Shown: positions 9,898 to 19,841 of the stretch, piece by piece
How the letters are laid out: each line of letters opens with the position of its first letter
Position numbering within the stretch: position 1 is the first letter of the stretch
Position numbers and translations under genes: made by a program
Assembly: GCA_002749535.1 (NCBI GenBank)
Contig: MZZL01000060.1
Span: 1 to 29,102 of the forward strand
Source of the DNA: Apophysomyces variabilis
Lineage: Eukaryota; Mucoromycota; Mucoromycetes; Mucorales; Mucoraceae
Length of the DNA: 29,102 nucleotides
Direction: 5' to 3'
Notes under the pieces: model-generated
What the model was told of the DNA's origin: nothing
Database searches by the model: none
What the model saw: the letters and a program-made list of their open reading frames with translations, nothing else

Positions 9898-12613
9898 GAA
9901 TTTGAGGTGTACGTTACACGAGGGGGCAAGACTTTAATTTTACAGTACAAACTCAATGATTGGTTATTATTATTGACGTCACAAATTAAGTCATAAATCA
10001 TTTTAAAACCGTAGCTGACGGTTTCCTCGACTTTCATTCGCTCGTCGACACCGTCTGATCGTGTACCTTGCCTCTCTTAATAACTCTGAAGCTGTGTTCA
10101 GTTGGGAAATTGCTGACGTGTCATAGTCATTTGCATTTATCGTTAGCTCTCTCAATTCCCGCAGTTCTTGTTCACAGCTGTGATTAATCAACATTAATTA
10201 CTTTTACGACATAATAGATATTTCACTTACGCCATAACAGCATCAGTAATACTTGCTTGTTGAGAAGTGCTAGCTCCCATATCACTTTGTTCGTGGCTAC
10301 GTGTTTCTCAATCAAATCCAATTTGCTGGACACGGTTGACCAGGAACATGTGTTTACACACAGTTCCATGACGGAGCCAGTCTGGACATGTACATGATAT
10401 CATCATGTTTGATGCGAGGTTGAGTTGCACAGTATAGCTTGCTGGGCTATTCTGTGAAAAGGATGCCACAACAATAGTATCTGGCAATTGTTCTAGTATC
10501 ATTGAGGATGCTTCCTCCTCTTTTTGAAAGTAATCTATATGAGCAATCACGGTTTCTATAAAATGTGTTGTGGTACCTGAAAGACTGTTTGCCTCATGCC
10601 AACGTTGCCTCTCAGCTTTATTTCGTTGGCGTCGCTGAAACCCTGCTGCCATTCGGATATAGTCCTGCATGATATCAGGAACTACCATGTCCCACAGAAT
10701 ATGCACCAGTACGTCTACTCGTTGGTTTCGTAAGTTCGAAATGTATACTTGCTTCAGAGTACGGTGCCAACTTTCGACGTAGTTATTGGTGTTAATGTGG
10801 TAATTCTGGTACTATTGCAATCAGAGCAGTTAGCTATAGATATAGATAAGATGTGATAAATACCTCACGCCACGCAACGCACCAGTTTGTCTTTTTATCC
10901 AAATAATTACTCGCAAAATATTCATACAAGTCTTCATAGCGATAATCCTCACACCACGAAGAAAATTGCTCATGGCGATAACTGAATTCAGTTTCGGTAT
11001 CAGCATATATCATTTTCTGCATCATTTCAAATGCAATGTTTCTATCGCGTCGTACTTGCTCCACAGTCCTGTCACTGGATGACGCTTTGACTCTTGTCTG
11101 GATATTCTTTTTCCATGCTCTGGTAAGATGCCAGAAGCAAATGGCAATTCGGCAGTTAGAACCAAAGGATCCTCTAATCGCAGCTATTTCTGTATCCGAG
11201 TTATCAATCATAACTGCCGTGGGAGTATATTGCCATGTAACTTTTAGCCAGCTGAGCCATGTTTGTAGATGATATTGGGAGTCACTGTTGGTGATGAGCC
11301 AAGCAAGTGGAGCTCCTTTTCCTGTATCTCGGCAAAATGCAACAAGAGTGTAGAGGAGGCACCGCCTTGGAGATCCATCATTGCAAGTATTATGCGTTGA
11401 ATCTAAACATACGATATCTCCATGTTTGCGAAGCGTCTAATAGCATATGAATATATGTATATAGTGAGTGTGGCTATTAGTATGTGGATATACCTGCAAC
11501 TGCCATGATGAATGGAAGGCAAATATAAATGTGCCATCGGCATACTGATCCATTCTTTCATATTTGAAGAATCCTTGTTGTTGAACAATCTTGGTTCCCC
11601 AAAGACGAAGGCTTTCTTCAAGAGCAGATGCAAGATGTGCCTTCTTTTGTAATGAACTACGAATGGCATAGTACACCTCCTGATATCCAATACGCAGTGT
11701 CAATGGCAAGGCAGCGTTTTCATCCAAGATATTTTGTAATATCTGTCTATCAACTCGTAACATATGCTTAAATTGAATCTAGGTAAAGTTCTCTTCAACT
11801 TTTTGCTGAATCCATGCACGTATTTCATTACTAATTGGTGCTGAGTTCAGATCACTGATTGACCCAGGCTGATGTCCAACGTGCTTCCAGCTGTATCGAA
11901 TTTTTACACGACTGGGATCAGCAAGCTCACAAGTAACATAGATAGCAGCAGTACAGTTACACGGAAGTGGAGCTGCTTTTCTACGTCTTTTTGGAACACT
12001 GTTATCTCCAGAAGAGCGTGGAGATCCGGATCTATGACACATATAAACCTAATGATTATATAATTATTATTTTTAAACTACAATTCTTGTTTTTATTTAT
12101 GGAAGGCTTCGTAATTTCATAATGAATAGAATCATACTACTACTATGTATATCTTATATACCTCATAAAAAACATTTTTTTTTAGGGCGTCCACCCTTGT
12201 TCAGCGAAGTGGTAACAGCCATAGAAGCTTCAGCAGATGGTGATCGGTCATAAAACTTACAGCATAAGCGATCTTCTTCGCTGCGGATCCACTGCTTATA
12301 GCTTTCGCGCGGCTGGTACAGGATAACCTCAGGAGTCTCAGCAAAATCGCGAACTGGTACCATTATTCTGTTAGTAAAAGCTTCAATGGCAGATACTGAA
12401 GTAGAAATAGATGTAGTAGACATATTATCGCGTTTAAAAAGAGCAAGAGTTCTGTTGAGGAAGTGAAGAAGAAGAACAAACCAGTGGAATGCATGTGTTA
12501 GTCCATAGTTATACGTTCCTATTTGACCGTATTTGGAAGTCGAAGAAAGTAAGTCACGGTTTGTACTGTAAATTTCAATTTTTCGCCCCTCGTGTAACGT
12601 ACACCTCAAATTC
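9898..12613 (-). mobile_element. MULE-type DNA transposon with SWIM-finger transposase (decayed)
   Basis: Bounded by inverted copies of a 28-bp motif starting GAATTTGAGGTGTACG and ending CACGAGGGG (9898-9925 plus; 12586-12613 minus). It encloses one minus-strand transposase pseudogene. The same terminal motif bounds the element at 19637-23010. I found no matching target duplication: the outer 9 bp differ at the two ends, so these bounds are provisional. Confidence 0.5.
10003..12423 (-). pseudogene. MULE transposase with DDE core and SWIM zinc finger (several stops)
   Basis: The N-terminal exon starts at ATG 12423 and ends in GGRPKKK. Next is VYMCHRSGSP with a basic PKRRRK and a Cys-rich segment (PLPCNC). 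The core has VCLDSTHNT (first catalytic Asp, about 11395), AVMIDNSDTEI (second Asp, about 11200) with ICFWHLTRAW, and NNYVESWHRTLK (catalytic Glu, about 10770). A SWIM finger follows (SCTCPDWLRHGTVCKHMF, near 10340-10395). Introns seen: 11437-11493, 10812-10863 and about 10144-10195 in the tail. Disabling changes: TAG at 11779-11781, where homologues would likely have Trp; TGA at 10308-10310 inside an otherwise open tail ending NRQLRF at 10003; and a probable indel at the T9 run 12175-12183 before the second exon. It would have cut and pasted its element. Motif order supports Mutator-like assignment well. Confidence 0.78.
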
Positions 12614-12943
12614 TCATCACCCATCACTGTTGAGCCGAGAAACAAATACAAGCAAGCGAGACCCACAGGGCCGAGCCCACATGCACTCTTTTTCTGTTTC
12701 TTTTTCTTTTCAATGGCTGAAAGGAAGCGAAGCCCGAAGGGTCGAGCCGACTTCTTGCACAGAAACGTGCATATGTGCACTGACATATACACTCTGTCTT
12801 TTGCTTTTCAATTGCAAGGCCTGAAGGGTTGCAATGAATTTTTGGAGGTACGTTACACGAGGGGTACTTCCGTCACACCTGTCATAAACGCGCTGTAATT
12901 AGTCCACCAGTTTCTTTCGTGACCAAGTTTTTGGAGAGGCACT
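12614..12943. repeat. Degenerate repeat patch with GGCCC-type palindromes
   Basis: No gene that I can support. It contains scattered copies of an AAGCGAGGCCCAAAGGGCC-like module (near 12652, 12723, 12814) and a partial copy of the 28-bp terminal motif at 12845-12867. The bases after that partial copy (GTACTTCCGTCACACCTGTC) resemble the inner side of the right end of the element finishing at 23010. The segment 12640-12660 also recurs near 19588-19618. Confidence 0.6.
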
Positions 12944-13147
12944 TATATACACACTGTCTTTTTCGTTTTAATCGCTGTAAAGAAAGCGAGGCCCAAAGGG
13001 CCAAGTCTAATTCTTGGAGAGACGCGTGCACGTACGGACATACACGCACGCATACTCACATATACACACTGTGTCTTTCTGTGTTAATCGCTATAAAGAA
13101 AGCGAGGCCCAAAGGGCCGAGTCTAATTCTTGGAGAGACGCATGCAC
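12944..13147 (+). repeat. Two tandem copies of a roughly 116-bp unit
   Basis: Copy one runs about 12944-13031 and copy two about 13059-13147. Each reads TATACACACTG, then TTAATCGCT, AAAGAAAGCGAGGCCC, AAAGGGCC, and TCTAATTCTTGGAGAGACG. Each contains the palindrome GGCCCAAAGGGCC. Translations across the repeat (KESEAQRAESNSWRD) are shadows of the DNA repeat. Confidence 0.8.
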
Positions 13148-13170
13148 ATATACGTACACTCTTTATTTTC

Positions 13171-14290
13171 AATTTCTGATTTGTATTTACCAGAACCTTC
13201 ATGGCTTTGATCTGCATGCCCAGCAACAACGTCACTTTGCCGAGTTCCTTTTGAATGTTGGTGATGGCCGTGTCCCACCAGGTATGTACTCTTCTATCAT
13301 ATGAGCCTCATCATTTTCTCACTTATTTATGCAGTTCCAAATTCCACTTATATTCCCCTCAACCCTCAGTGGTGCATACCTGGGTCAAATGTCGATAACC
13401 TTATTGCCGCTATAGACCACCCAGTACTCAACGCTATCCCTCCCATTGATACCCAACTTCTTACTGATCGTGCTATCCTTACACCGAAAAATCGCCACGT
13501 CGACATGATCAACAATATTATCACTAATTTATTCCCAGGAACGAGCCGCGCTTACAACAGCGTAGATTCTGTTGTAGAACGCGAACATCAGAATCAAGTG
13601 CCTGTGGACTTTTTAAATTCACTATCATTTGCAGGTAACTTCTATCTATTGTTCATCTATCCCCGGCAGTGTACCTATTTTTCTTAGCTCTTCCACCACA
13701 TACCCTTAATCTTAAGATCAACATGCCGATCATGCTCTTACGCAATATGGATCCCAAGGCTGGCCTTTGCAATAGCACGCGCTTGATTATTCGAGCTCTA
13801 CATCCGCGTATCATTGACGCCGAGATTGCTACTGGCAGATATGCGGGATCACAAGTCTCTATACCTCGAATCAAGCTCATTGTTTCTGATACCAACTTGC
13901 CTTTCAGCATAGCAAGAAGACAGTTTCCAGTGAAGCCTGCATTCGCCATGACAATCAACAAAGCGCAAGGTCAGACCCTTAATCATGTTGGTTTATACCT
14001 CCCACAATCCGTGTTTTCTCATGGTCAGCTATATGTCGCTCTGTCAAGAGTGACTGAAGCCTCCAACTTGAGAATCATGTGTGAGTGGAATGATACCCAT
14101 CAACCTATCACCAAAAACGTTGTATATCATAATGCTTTCCCAGCGTTGTAAAATTGGTTTTTTTGTACAACTAATTATTATTCCCAGTTATTCCCAATTA
14201 CACTATGCAGCACATCAATATACATCCAATTCCACTATTTCTATACCTGGGGGCTTCGCACCCCAGAAGCGCGAAGCGCGAAACAGCTAG
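13171..14290 (+). mobile_element. 3' fragment of a Helitron
   Basis: It holds the last three exons of a Helitron replication helicase followed by a terminus of Helitron type: CTAG at 14287-14290 with GC-rich hairpins just upstream (GCGCGAAGCGC at 14269-14279; CTTCGC at 14254-14259 pairing with GCGAAG at 14271-14276), and T as the next base. The 5' half (Rep domain and helicase motifs I-IV) is absent; repeats occupy its place upstream. The downstream duplicate at 16471-16874 shows a possible empty site, with A then T at the equivalent position. Confidence 0.62.
13194..14151 (+). pseudogene. Helitron (Pif1-family) helicase, C-terminal fragment
   Basis: Exons 13194-13281, 13335-13634 and 13688-14151 join in frame (852 nt, 283 residues plus stop) with GT-AG introns of 53 nt each. 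The start (QRHFAEFLLNVGDG) is mid-protein. TDRAILTPKNRHVDMINN and MPIMLLRNMDPKAGLCNSTR are Pif1-like helicase segments of Helitrons. FAMTINKAQGQTLNHVGLYL and FSHGQLYVALSRVT are the final helicase motifs. There is no Walker A or B and no Rep (HUH) domain, so this cannot be a complete RepHel. The remaining frame is open. Family assignment is firm; it is inert without its N-terminal two thirds unless these lie outside the window. Confidence 0.85.
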
Positions 14291-14694
14291 TGAAAAAAAC
14301 CAAGGTAGAAATGAAAATGACGTAGTCGCCGTCGGAGAAAAAATGCACCCGTCGGAGAAAATCACCGCTGCTGCGCAATGCAATGCCTAGCAATAACGCA
14401 CCTCGCGCTACCGAGCAAACCGTCAACATGGCAACCTCTCAAGATCCTGACCTTTCAGCATACATCGATTACATGAAAACTAATTGCAACTCCTTCAACT
14501 TGATAAGTTATTACCAGCATTTCAAGTTTGGAGAACGGGAAATTGCCGAGGATATCTTCAAGAAATGCATCGGTGTATGCAAACGCAATGGTAATAATCA
14601 ATTACGCACATGGGCACATACTTTTGCAACGACTAATTTTGAGGTACGTAAATTGTATACGCGTTTTATCTATGGAGTTATCTTTATCCCATAT
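14291..14694 (+). repeat. Left arm of a 404-bp inverted duplication
   Basis: Matches the reverse complement of 16471-16874 over its full 404 bp with only three differences that I could see (about 99 percent identity). It spans about 90 bp upstream of the start codon, all of exon 1 (14383-14643) and about 50 bp of intron 1. The left edge coincides with the Helitron CTAG end. Confidence 0.93.
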
Positions 14695-16354
14695 TATAGA
14701 TGTTATCTCGTGTTGATGTGTCAAATTATTGGAGAGAAGTTAGCACTAGCGAAGCCAGAAGAGATGCTGTTTCTAGTGGAGAAAGTTCGGTATATAGAGA
14801 ACTGACGATTAAGTTCAACGTGTGTAATTGAACAAATATTCATAGCCCCTTTTTCTAAACCTTCCTTTGATAGAACTCTCCAGCACGAAAAAGAAAGGTA
14901 AACCAGGCACATACGTTTACATCAATAGGCATACTCTGATTCGTTGTATTCTTCAGAGAGCAAATAGCAATGCAAATATCTCAACTCCTGACCTGAAAAT
15001 AGCTTCTCCTAAACCTCAAGATAGGTGGATTGAAGCAGGATTTGACGTGTCACAGAAATTTTTCGAGTTGCAAGGTCTGGCAGTGAGACATATCAATGAA
15101 GCAAATGAAGCAATGTCTATAGAAATATCGGTATATGAGTTAATGTAAGTCATATGTGGAGCCATTGGAATTACAAAATAACTTGTGGATATCAGGGCAA
15201 TTCAGCATATTTTACTGTTGAAACCCGAGCAATATAGCGACGTCATGATCAGTGTTTTCGGTGAGAAACTGCTCTCAAATTTACATACTTCACAAGCAGA
15301 CCTGTGGCTTGGAGATTGCACAGAGTTTGACGAGCAAGAAATTAACAAGATTCAAAATATAGTTGACGTAAGTTACATTTCTTATATAGCCGAGCAGTTT
15401 CAAGCTTATTCCAATCTACTCTTGATTTAGAGTTATCAATCACGAAAAATATCACTTAAAGTTGCTAATTCAAAGTTGTGCAATTTAACACTTGAAATGG
15501 ATAATCTTAAAACTAGCGTAGTCAATGCTATCAGAAGACTGTAGGTTGAAAGTTCCCATTCGATCGTAATAATGTACCAACATTTTAAATATGTAGAATG
15601 GAGAAGTTACCATTATGCCAACCATTGGAAGCGATAACAAGCGAAACTGAGCTGTGGAGCGCGTACGCTGACCCGGTGCTGGACTCCCTTCTGAGCAGTC
15701 CCGAAGAATGGATCCATCTAAGATGGTAAATTAGTCGTATTTGCTAGAAACTTCACCATTGTTAATCGTGTTTCAATAGGACAAACAAAAAGGATACCGA
15801 GGACGGGATTGAAAGACCCGATGGCGTTATATCGGTATTGAGCCAGTTGCGATGGGGTCGCAATTATGGGCATGGCGAAGTTAAAATCGCTGAACCAACG
15901 GACAATACGTACGTGCTTGCCTGGGATCTGTGTCGTTTGGCCCACTTCAACAAGTGTCTCATCAATTATACCAGTACAAAGGCTGTCTTTGCATTTCAAG
16001 TCAAAGGTAACATGAGGTTTCAGCCATAAAGGACATTATTTAACTTGATGGAGAAAAGGACATAGCATTACAATTTATATCACAGAACTGGCATTCGCTG
16101 GTCTATATACCATGTGTGAAATCACGAATATCCAAATTCCCAAGTCAGTCGATCATCTTGATACAATGGTTACGCGTAGATCTCTTCGACGGTTATTGCA
16201 GGTAGCACATGTATTCGAAAAGGTGACGAAGCAGAAACAGGAAGTTGGAGAGGCATTTTTAAGTATGAAGCGGTCTGGCCCAAGTTTGACCCAGCTTGAG
16301 GAACTCATATCCGAAAAACGGGACAGAAAATTGCCTTGCACGCTGCGCTTCTAG
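14383..16354 (+). CDS. PD-(D/E)xK nuclease-like protein of unknown role, nine exons, 508 aa predicted
   Basis: Exons: 14383-14643, 14700-14819, 14874-14897, 14957-15144, 15196-15367, 15431-15540, 15597-15725, 15780-16006, 16059-16354. They total 1527 nt, 509 codons, with no internal stop and GT-AG introns throughout. Residues 1-130 look helical, without a motif I know. A basic patch PARKRKRANS (about 130) may be a nuclear localisation signal. The C-terminal third carries ERPDGVISV (P348, D349) and, 19 residues on, GHGEVKIAE (E368, K370): the spacing of a PD-(D/E)xK nuclease core. It is followed by LAWDLCRLAHFNK and ITIYITELAFAGLYTMCEI, segments I associate with a large uncharacterised family in Mucorales-type fungi. 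That recollection and the fold call are unverified. No transposase motifs. It is the only gene here that looks complete and not obviously part of a transposon. Confidence 0.75.
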
Positions 16355-16470
16355 TGGATGAATGAATTTGTTTAGACGGGATAACTTTTAAACAATTTCT
16401 CAACAAATTAACACACATTGTGTATATTTATATTCTTTTCGGCTCACAATCACCGTTCAAATATGATATG
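16355..16470. other. Spacer between the nuclease-like gene and its inverted exon-1 copy
   Basis: It holds the 3' untranslated region of the nuclease-like gene and the break of the duplication at 16470/16471. The AT-rich sequence ATATGATATGATATGGG at the junction has short direct repeats that could have helped the rearrangement. No coding sequence. Confidence 0.5.
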
Positions 16471-16782
16471 ATATGGGATAAAGATAACTCCATAGATAAA
16501 ACGCGTATACAATTTACGTACCTCAGAATTAGTCGTTGCAAAAGTATGTGCCCATGTGCGTAATTGATTATTATCATTGCGTTTGCATACACCGATGCAT
16601 TTCTTGAAGATATCCTCGGCAATTTCCCGTTCTCCAAACTTGAAATGCTGGTAATAACTTATCAAGTTGAAGGAGTTGCAATTAGTTTTCATGTAATCGA
16701 TGTATGCTGAAAGGTCAGGATCTTGAGAGGTTGCCATGTTGACGGTTTGCTCGGTAGCGCGAGGTGCGTTATTGCTAGGCAT
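16450..16782 (-). pseudogene. Inverted copy of promoter, start codon and exon 1 of the nuclease-like gene
   Basis: The first 87 codons are a near-exact copy of exon 1 of the gene at 14383, differing by Gly to Asp (GNNQ to DNNQ) and Phe to Ser near the exon end. The donor site GAG/GTACGT is kept, but no exon 2 follows on the minus strand: after 16471 the sequence is unrelated and the frame closes at 16450. The copy points back into the 3' end of the intact gene. If its duplicated promoter works, its transcripts would run antisense through the gene. No independent function is expected for the truncated peptide. Confidence 0.8.
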
Positions 16783-16874
16783 TGCATTGCGCAGCAGCGG
16801 TGATTTTCTCCGACGGGTGCATTTTTTCTCCGACGGCGACTACGTCATTTTCATTTCTACCTTGGTTTTTTCCA
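16471..16874 (-). repeat. Right arm of the 404-bp inverted duplication
   Basis: Reverse complement of 14291-14694 with about three differences. On the minus strand the sequence just upstream reads GGGAA, then TGGAAAAAACC, so the Helitron found at the left arm is absent here and the junction has the A/T expected of an empty Helitron site. Confidence 0.93.
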
Positions 16875-16884
16875 TTCCCAAACA

Positions 16885-16974
16885 TTGAAACAAATTGGTT
16901 ATTGACTCTCATTTCCGATCGAAAGGATGTTGAAACAAATTGGTTATTGACTCTCATTTCCGATCGAAAGGATG
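16885..16974. repeat. 45-bp exact tandem duplication
   Basis: Two identical units (16885-16929 and 16930-16974) begin TTGAAACAAATTGG and end GATCGAAAGGATG, with the first bases of a third unit after. They lie just upstream of the right-arm start codon copy, so they would be promoter-proximal for it. Confidence 0.92.
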
Positions 16975-17107
16975 TTGAAATTTTGTTATTAGAGAGAAAA
17001 CGGTAAGATAAAGTCTATACATTTAGCAGTTATAGAAATCTGGTCGTATTTTTTGCTTTATCGTCGGTTTTTAACCTTTCCAGGATACTACATTAGAATA
17101 TTCTACT

Positions 17108-17545
17108 GCTGTCTTCTTGACCGCCTGTACGGCACGGCTGTAACCCACCCTCTGCACTATGCAGTGGCCGGGCCAGTCCCGCCCCAGTGCCCGATAGAAA
17201 CAGTACTCAAGAAATCTCCTGCTGCTGTCTTCTTGACCGCCTGTACGGCACGGCTGTAACCCACCCTCTGCACTATGCAGTGGCCGGGCCAGTCCCGCCC
17301 CAGTGCCCGATAGAAACAGTACTCAAGAAATATCCTGCTGCTGTCTTCTTGACCGCCTGTACGGCACGACTGTAACCCACCCTCTGCACTATGCAGTGGC
17401 CGGGCCAGTCCCGCCCCAGTGCCCGATAGAAACAGTACTCAAGAAATATCCTGCCGCTGTCTTCTTGACCGCCTGTACGGCACGACTGTAACCCACCCTC
17501 TGCATTATGCAGTGGCCGGGCCAGTCCCGCCCCAGTGCCCGATAG
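17108..17545. repeat. Tandem satellite, 116-bp unit, just under four copies
   Basis: Units start at about 17108, 17224, 17340 and 17456 with GCTGTCTTCTTGACCGCCTG. The last is truncated near 17545. Units differ by only a few bases. Each is GC-rich against AT-rich surroundings and contains CTGCACTATGCAG (imperfect palindrome) and GGCCGGGCCAGTCCCGCCCC. The 61-68-codon frames running through it reflect the repeat; 116 is not a multiple of three, so no frame is conserved across units. Confidence 0.93.
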
Positions 17546-17840
17546 AACAGCGTTAATTCCACCCGTGGAGGAACCCGAAAGTCTACAACCATGTTCTGAA
17601 TATATTATACTTAGTGCTTACTTTAGTCTCTAGGACCTATAGCTGCGCCATGGATCAGCACTCTAGTGAACGAGGACTTATTAGACATCACTCGGTCAAG
17701 GTTAAAGACATCGTTTATGTGAGTCAACATAACCTCCACTCTGACTCTCCCACATACAAATTGATTACTTAACAGTATAATATGTAGTTATCCACCTTTC
17801 AAGTCATGAGACGTACTGGGGAAATGTACTTTAAAAAGTA
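17546..17840. other. Spacer with one possible orphan exon
   Basis: No firm gene. At 17650-17717 an ATG-started stretch reads MDQHSSERGLIRHHSVKV and ends at a good donor (TAT/GTGAGT). It could be a first exon cut off by the Tc1 element downstream, or chance. The TA at 17839-17840 is the likely left target duplication of that element. Confidence 0.35.
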
Positions 17841-19412
17841 ATGTCGCATGCCCAGAAAAAAATTGTCGCACCATATTAATTTACCCATAGATCTGCTACT
17901 TACTTATATATCGCATACCTTGTAAATGAAATGATATACTTATCTGATTGCATATTCTTGGCCAGTAACGAAGCCATCCAATATTACATATGTTCTCTGT
18001 TTCGGCATTTATCCCAACATTTATATGAATGAGATACGAAACCATGGAAATCACTCAACATTAAGCTGTTAAAGCTTCGTCAATTCTGGTCGATAAAGTT
18101 TCTCTTTCTAGAAATCTATGACGCTTAACTTTACTTTTAGCTACAGACCAGAATTGTTCAATAGGGTTAAGCTCAGGAGAATACGAAGGAAGATAAGCAC
18201 AGCGATAACCTCGGGGCGTAATATACCTCGCAATATGTTCAGACTTGTGAATAGGAGCGTTGTCCATAATGAGGTAGTGACCTTTTCATTTGTGGATACT
18301 TGTCCATTTCATCCAAAGTGTCTTTCAAAAAGCTAATATAATGTCCGGTAACGGTACCATTACTCACATATCCAGACTCCTGTCCAACTTTTCTCTTCTT
18401 AACAGGTCTTGGAATCCTCAAGCTTACTTTAATTAAGCCTGAAGCAGAGATAGCACCCAAGATAGTTGTAGTCTTCGCCCTCGTTGTCGGCACTGTAACA
18501 ATAGCAGGAGTACCTTTTTTAGACCAAGCCCTTGTACGTTTCATGTTTATATGAAATGCAGACTCGTCAAGAAACACACAATTAGTCAAGAAGTCCATAT
18601 CAGTTTGTTCCCATTTGCGAACCCAATCATGTCGTTCCTCAATCTTTTCTGGGCTATTTCTCTCCATCGAATGAAACTCTGCTTGCTTCACAGAAAGGCT
18701 ACATTCTTTTCTCATGAGATTATAAACAGTGCTATTAGTGATTCTAAGGCCATCGAACTGTTGCCTTAAATGCTCAGTCACTTCAGCGACAACAGCGGAG
18801 GGATGAGCATCAATAAAATCAATAACGGCCTTTACGTGTTTCCCGGTCAGGATGCGTCTACGGCCTTTCTTTTTACCGCTATCAAAGATGCTATCGGGCT
18901 GCTCCTCATACTGTTTAACCCATCTCTGGCCTGTGCGAATGTGAATACCCAATTGCTTCGCCGCAGCAGAAGCACTCATACACTTCTCAATCTTAAGTTT
19001 AAAGAATCTGGCCTTGTCATGAGGAGTGTAAGAAGTGTAAGTACGTTTTTGTATTGTTTCTCTCATAGGAGAGTCCTCATCTTTAGGCTTATCTACTTGC
19101 ATCGCGTTAGTGCGAGATTTCTCAGTAGGTTTCTTTTGCAAATATTGAGTATAAGTACTAATCGTCTCAATAGCAAATTGCTCTTGGTCAACGATGTAAT
19201 CCATGGGTTCAGGTCTACCATTCTCATCAACAACATTTCCTTGTCCATCTTCGTATAAAAATTGCGCACTCATGTCTGAAATTGTATAGTGGAAAACCGT
19301 GAAAGAACAGTGGCGTTGATATTTATATACCCAGAAGCGCCAAGAACTTTCTTCGGTGACGAATTTTTTTTCTCAGCAAGCGACATTTTTGATTCCCAAG
19401 CAGGAGCGACAT
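17841..19412 (-). mobile_element. Tc1/mariner-type transposon, about 1.57 kb
   Basis: TA occurs at 17839-17840 and at 19413-19414. The ends are imperfect inverted repeats, each starting ATGTCGC and carrying a second GTCGC about 20-25 bp further in (left ATGTCGCATGCCC...TTGTCGCAC; right, inverted, ATGTCGCTCCTGC...ATGTCGCTTGC). It encloses a DD34E transposase on the minus strand, and the size is normal for the superfamily. The ends are less alike than in young elements, so exact bounds are moderately sure. Confidence 0.72.
18061..19273 (-). pseudogene. Tc1/mariner DD34E transposase with a one-base frameshift
   Basis: Starts at ATG 19273. After an acidic N-terminal tail comes a helix-turn-helix region (SASAAAKQLGIHIRTGQRWV, then GRRRILTGKH) that would bind the element ends. 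Catalytic motifs: CVFLDESAFHINM (first Asp), IMDNAPIH (second Asp) and SPELNPIEQFW (Glu), with 34 residues between the second Asp and the Glu. The C-terminus KSKVKRHRF leads to the stop at 18061. The frame breaks at a four-base A run on the coding strand (18283-18286): three A would keep ...QMKGHYLIMDNAPIH continuous. All else is open, so this is either a very young pseudogene or an assembly error. Family call is firm. Confidence 0.92.
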
Positions 19413-19414
19413 TA

Positions 19415-19636
19415 CAAGAAAACACAAGAAAACACAGTTAAAAAATTACATCCTAATTTTGGAACTCATCGCATTTTGGTTGGGCGAAAAAGTGGGAACT
19501 CGAAGATATCATTGGATGAAAAAATAAGGTTCTGAGAGTTTGATTGGAAGAAAAAAGGGCATTGATTGGATCAGAATGATCATTGTTGAGCTGAGAGACA
19601 AATACAAGCAAGCGAGGCCCCCAGGGCGGGTGATGA
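19415..19636. other. Repeat-derived spacer between two elements
   Basis: Begins with a short tandem ACAAGAAAAC (two copies). It then has several ATTGGAT-type motifs spaced every 25-30 bp (near 19513, 19542, 19564) and a segment at 19588-19618 shared with 12640-12665 (CAAATACAAGCAAGCGAGG). No gene. Confidence 0.5.
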
Positions 19637-19841
19637 GAATTTGAGGTGTACGTTACACGAGGGGTACTTGCATCTTCAAAAGAAAAGTGGTCACGGATAG
19701 CTCCAAATTGGGTAGTACCCCTCAACGACTTCGAATGTTTGATATAATCTACCATTTATAGTAGTACCCTAGAGAAGTTTTGATGGTTGCTGGATAAAAT
19801 AAAATGATATCTTTCTTTCCAACTTTTGTTTACATTAAACA

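Noticed and set aside
12919..13304. Two overlapping frames with repeated KESEAQRA and NSWRD peptides
   Set aside because: Shadows of the tandem 116-bp DNA repeat running into a Helitron exon; no start context or family.
17108..17545. Possible CRISPR array
   Set aside because: The whole 116-bp unit repeats with no unique spacers, and the genome is eukaryotic.
17187..17592. Repeated 62-68-codon frames with almost identical peptides
   Set aside because: They are translations of the 116-bp satellite; the unit length is not a multiple of three and both strands are open, so no protein is conserved.
18061..19273. Bacterial IS630-type insertion sequence
   Set aside because: The protein is in the same superfamily, but TA duplication, TIR type and surroundings full of introns indicate a eukaryotic Tc1/mariner element.
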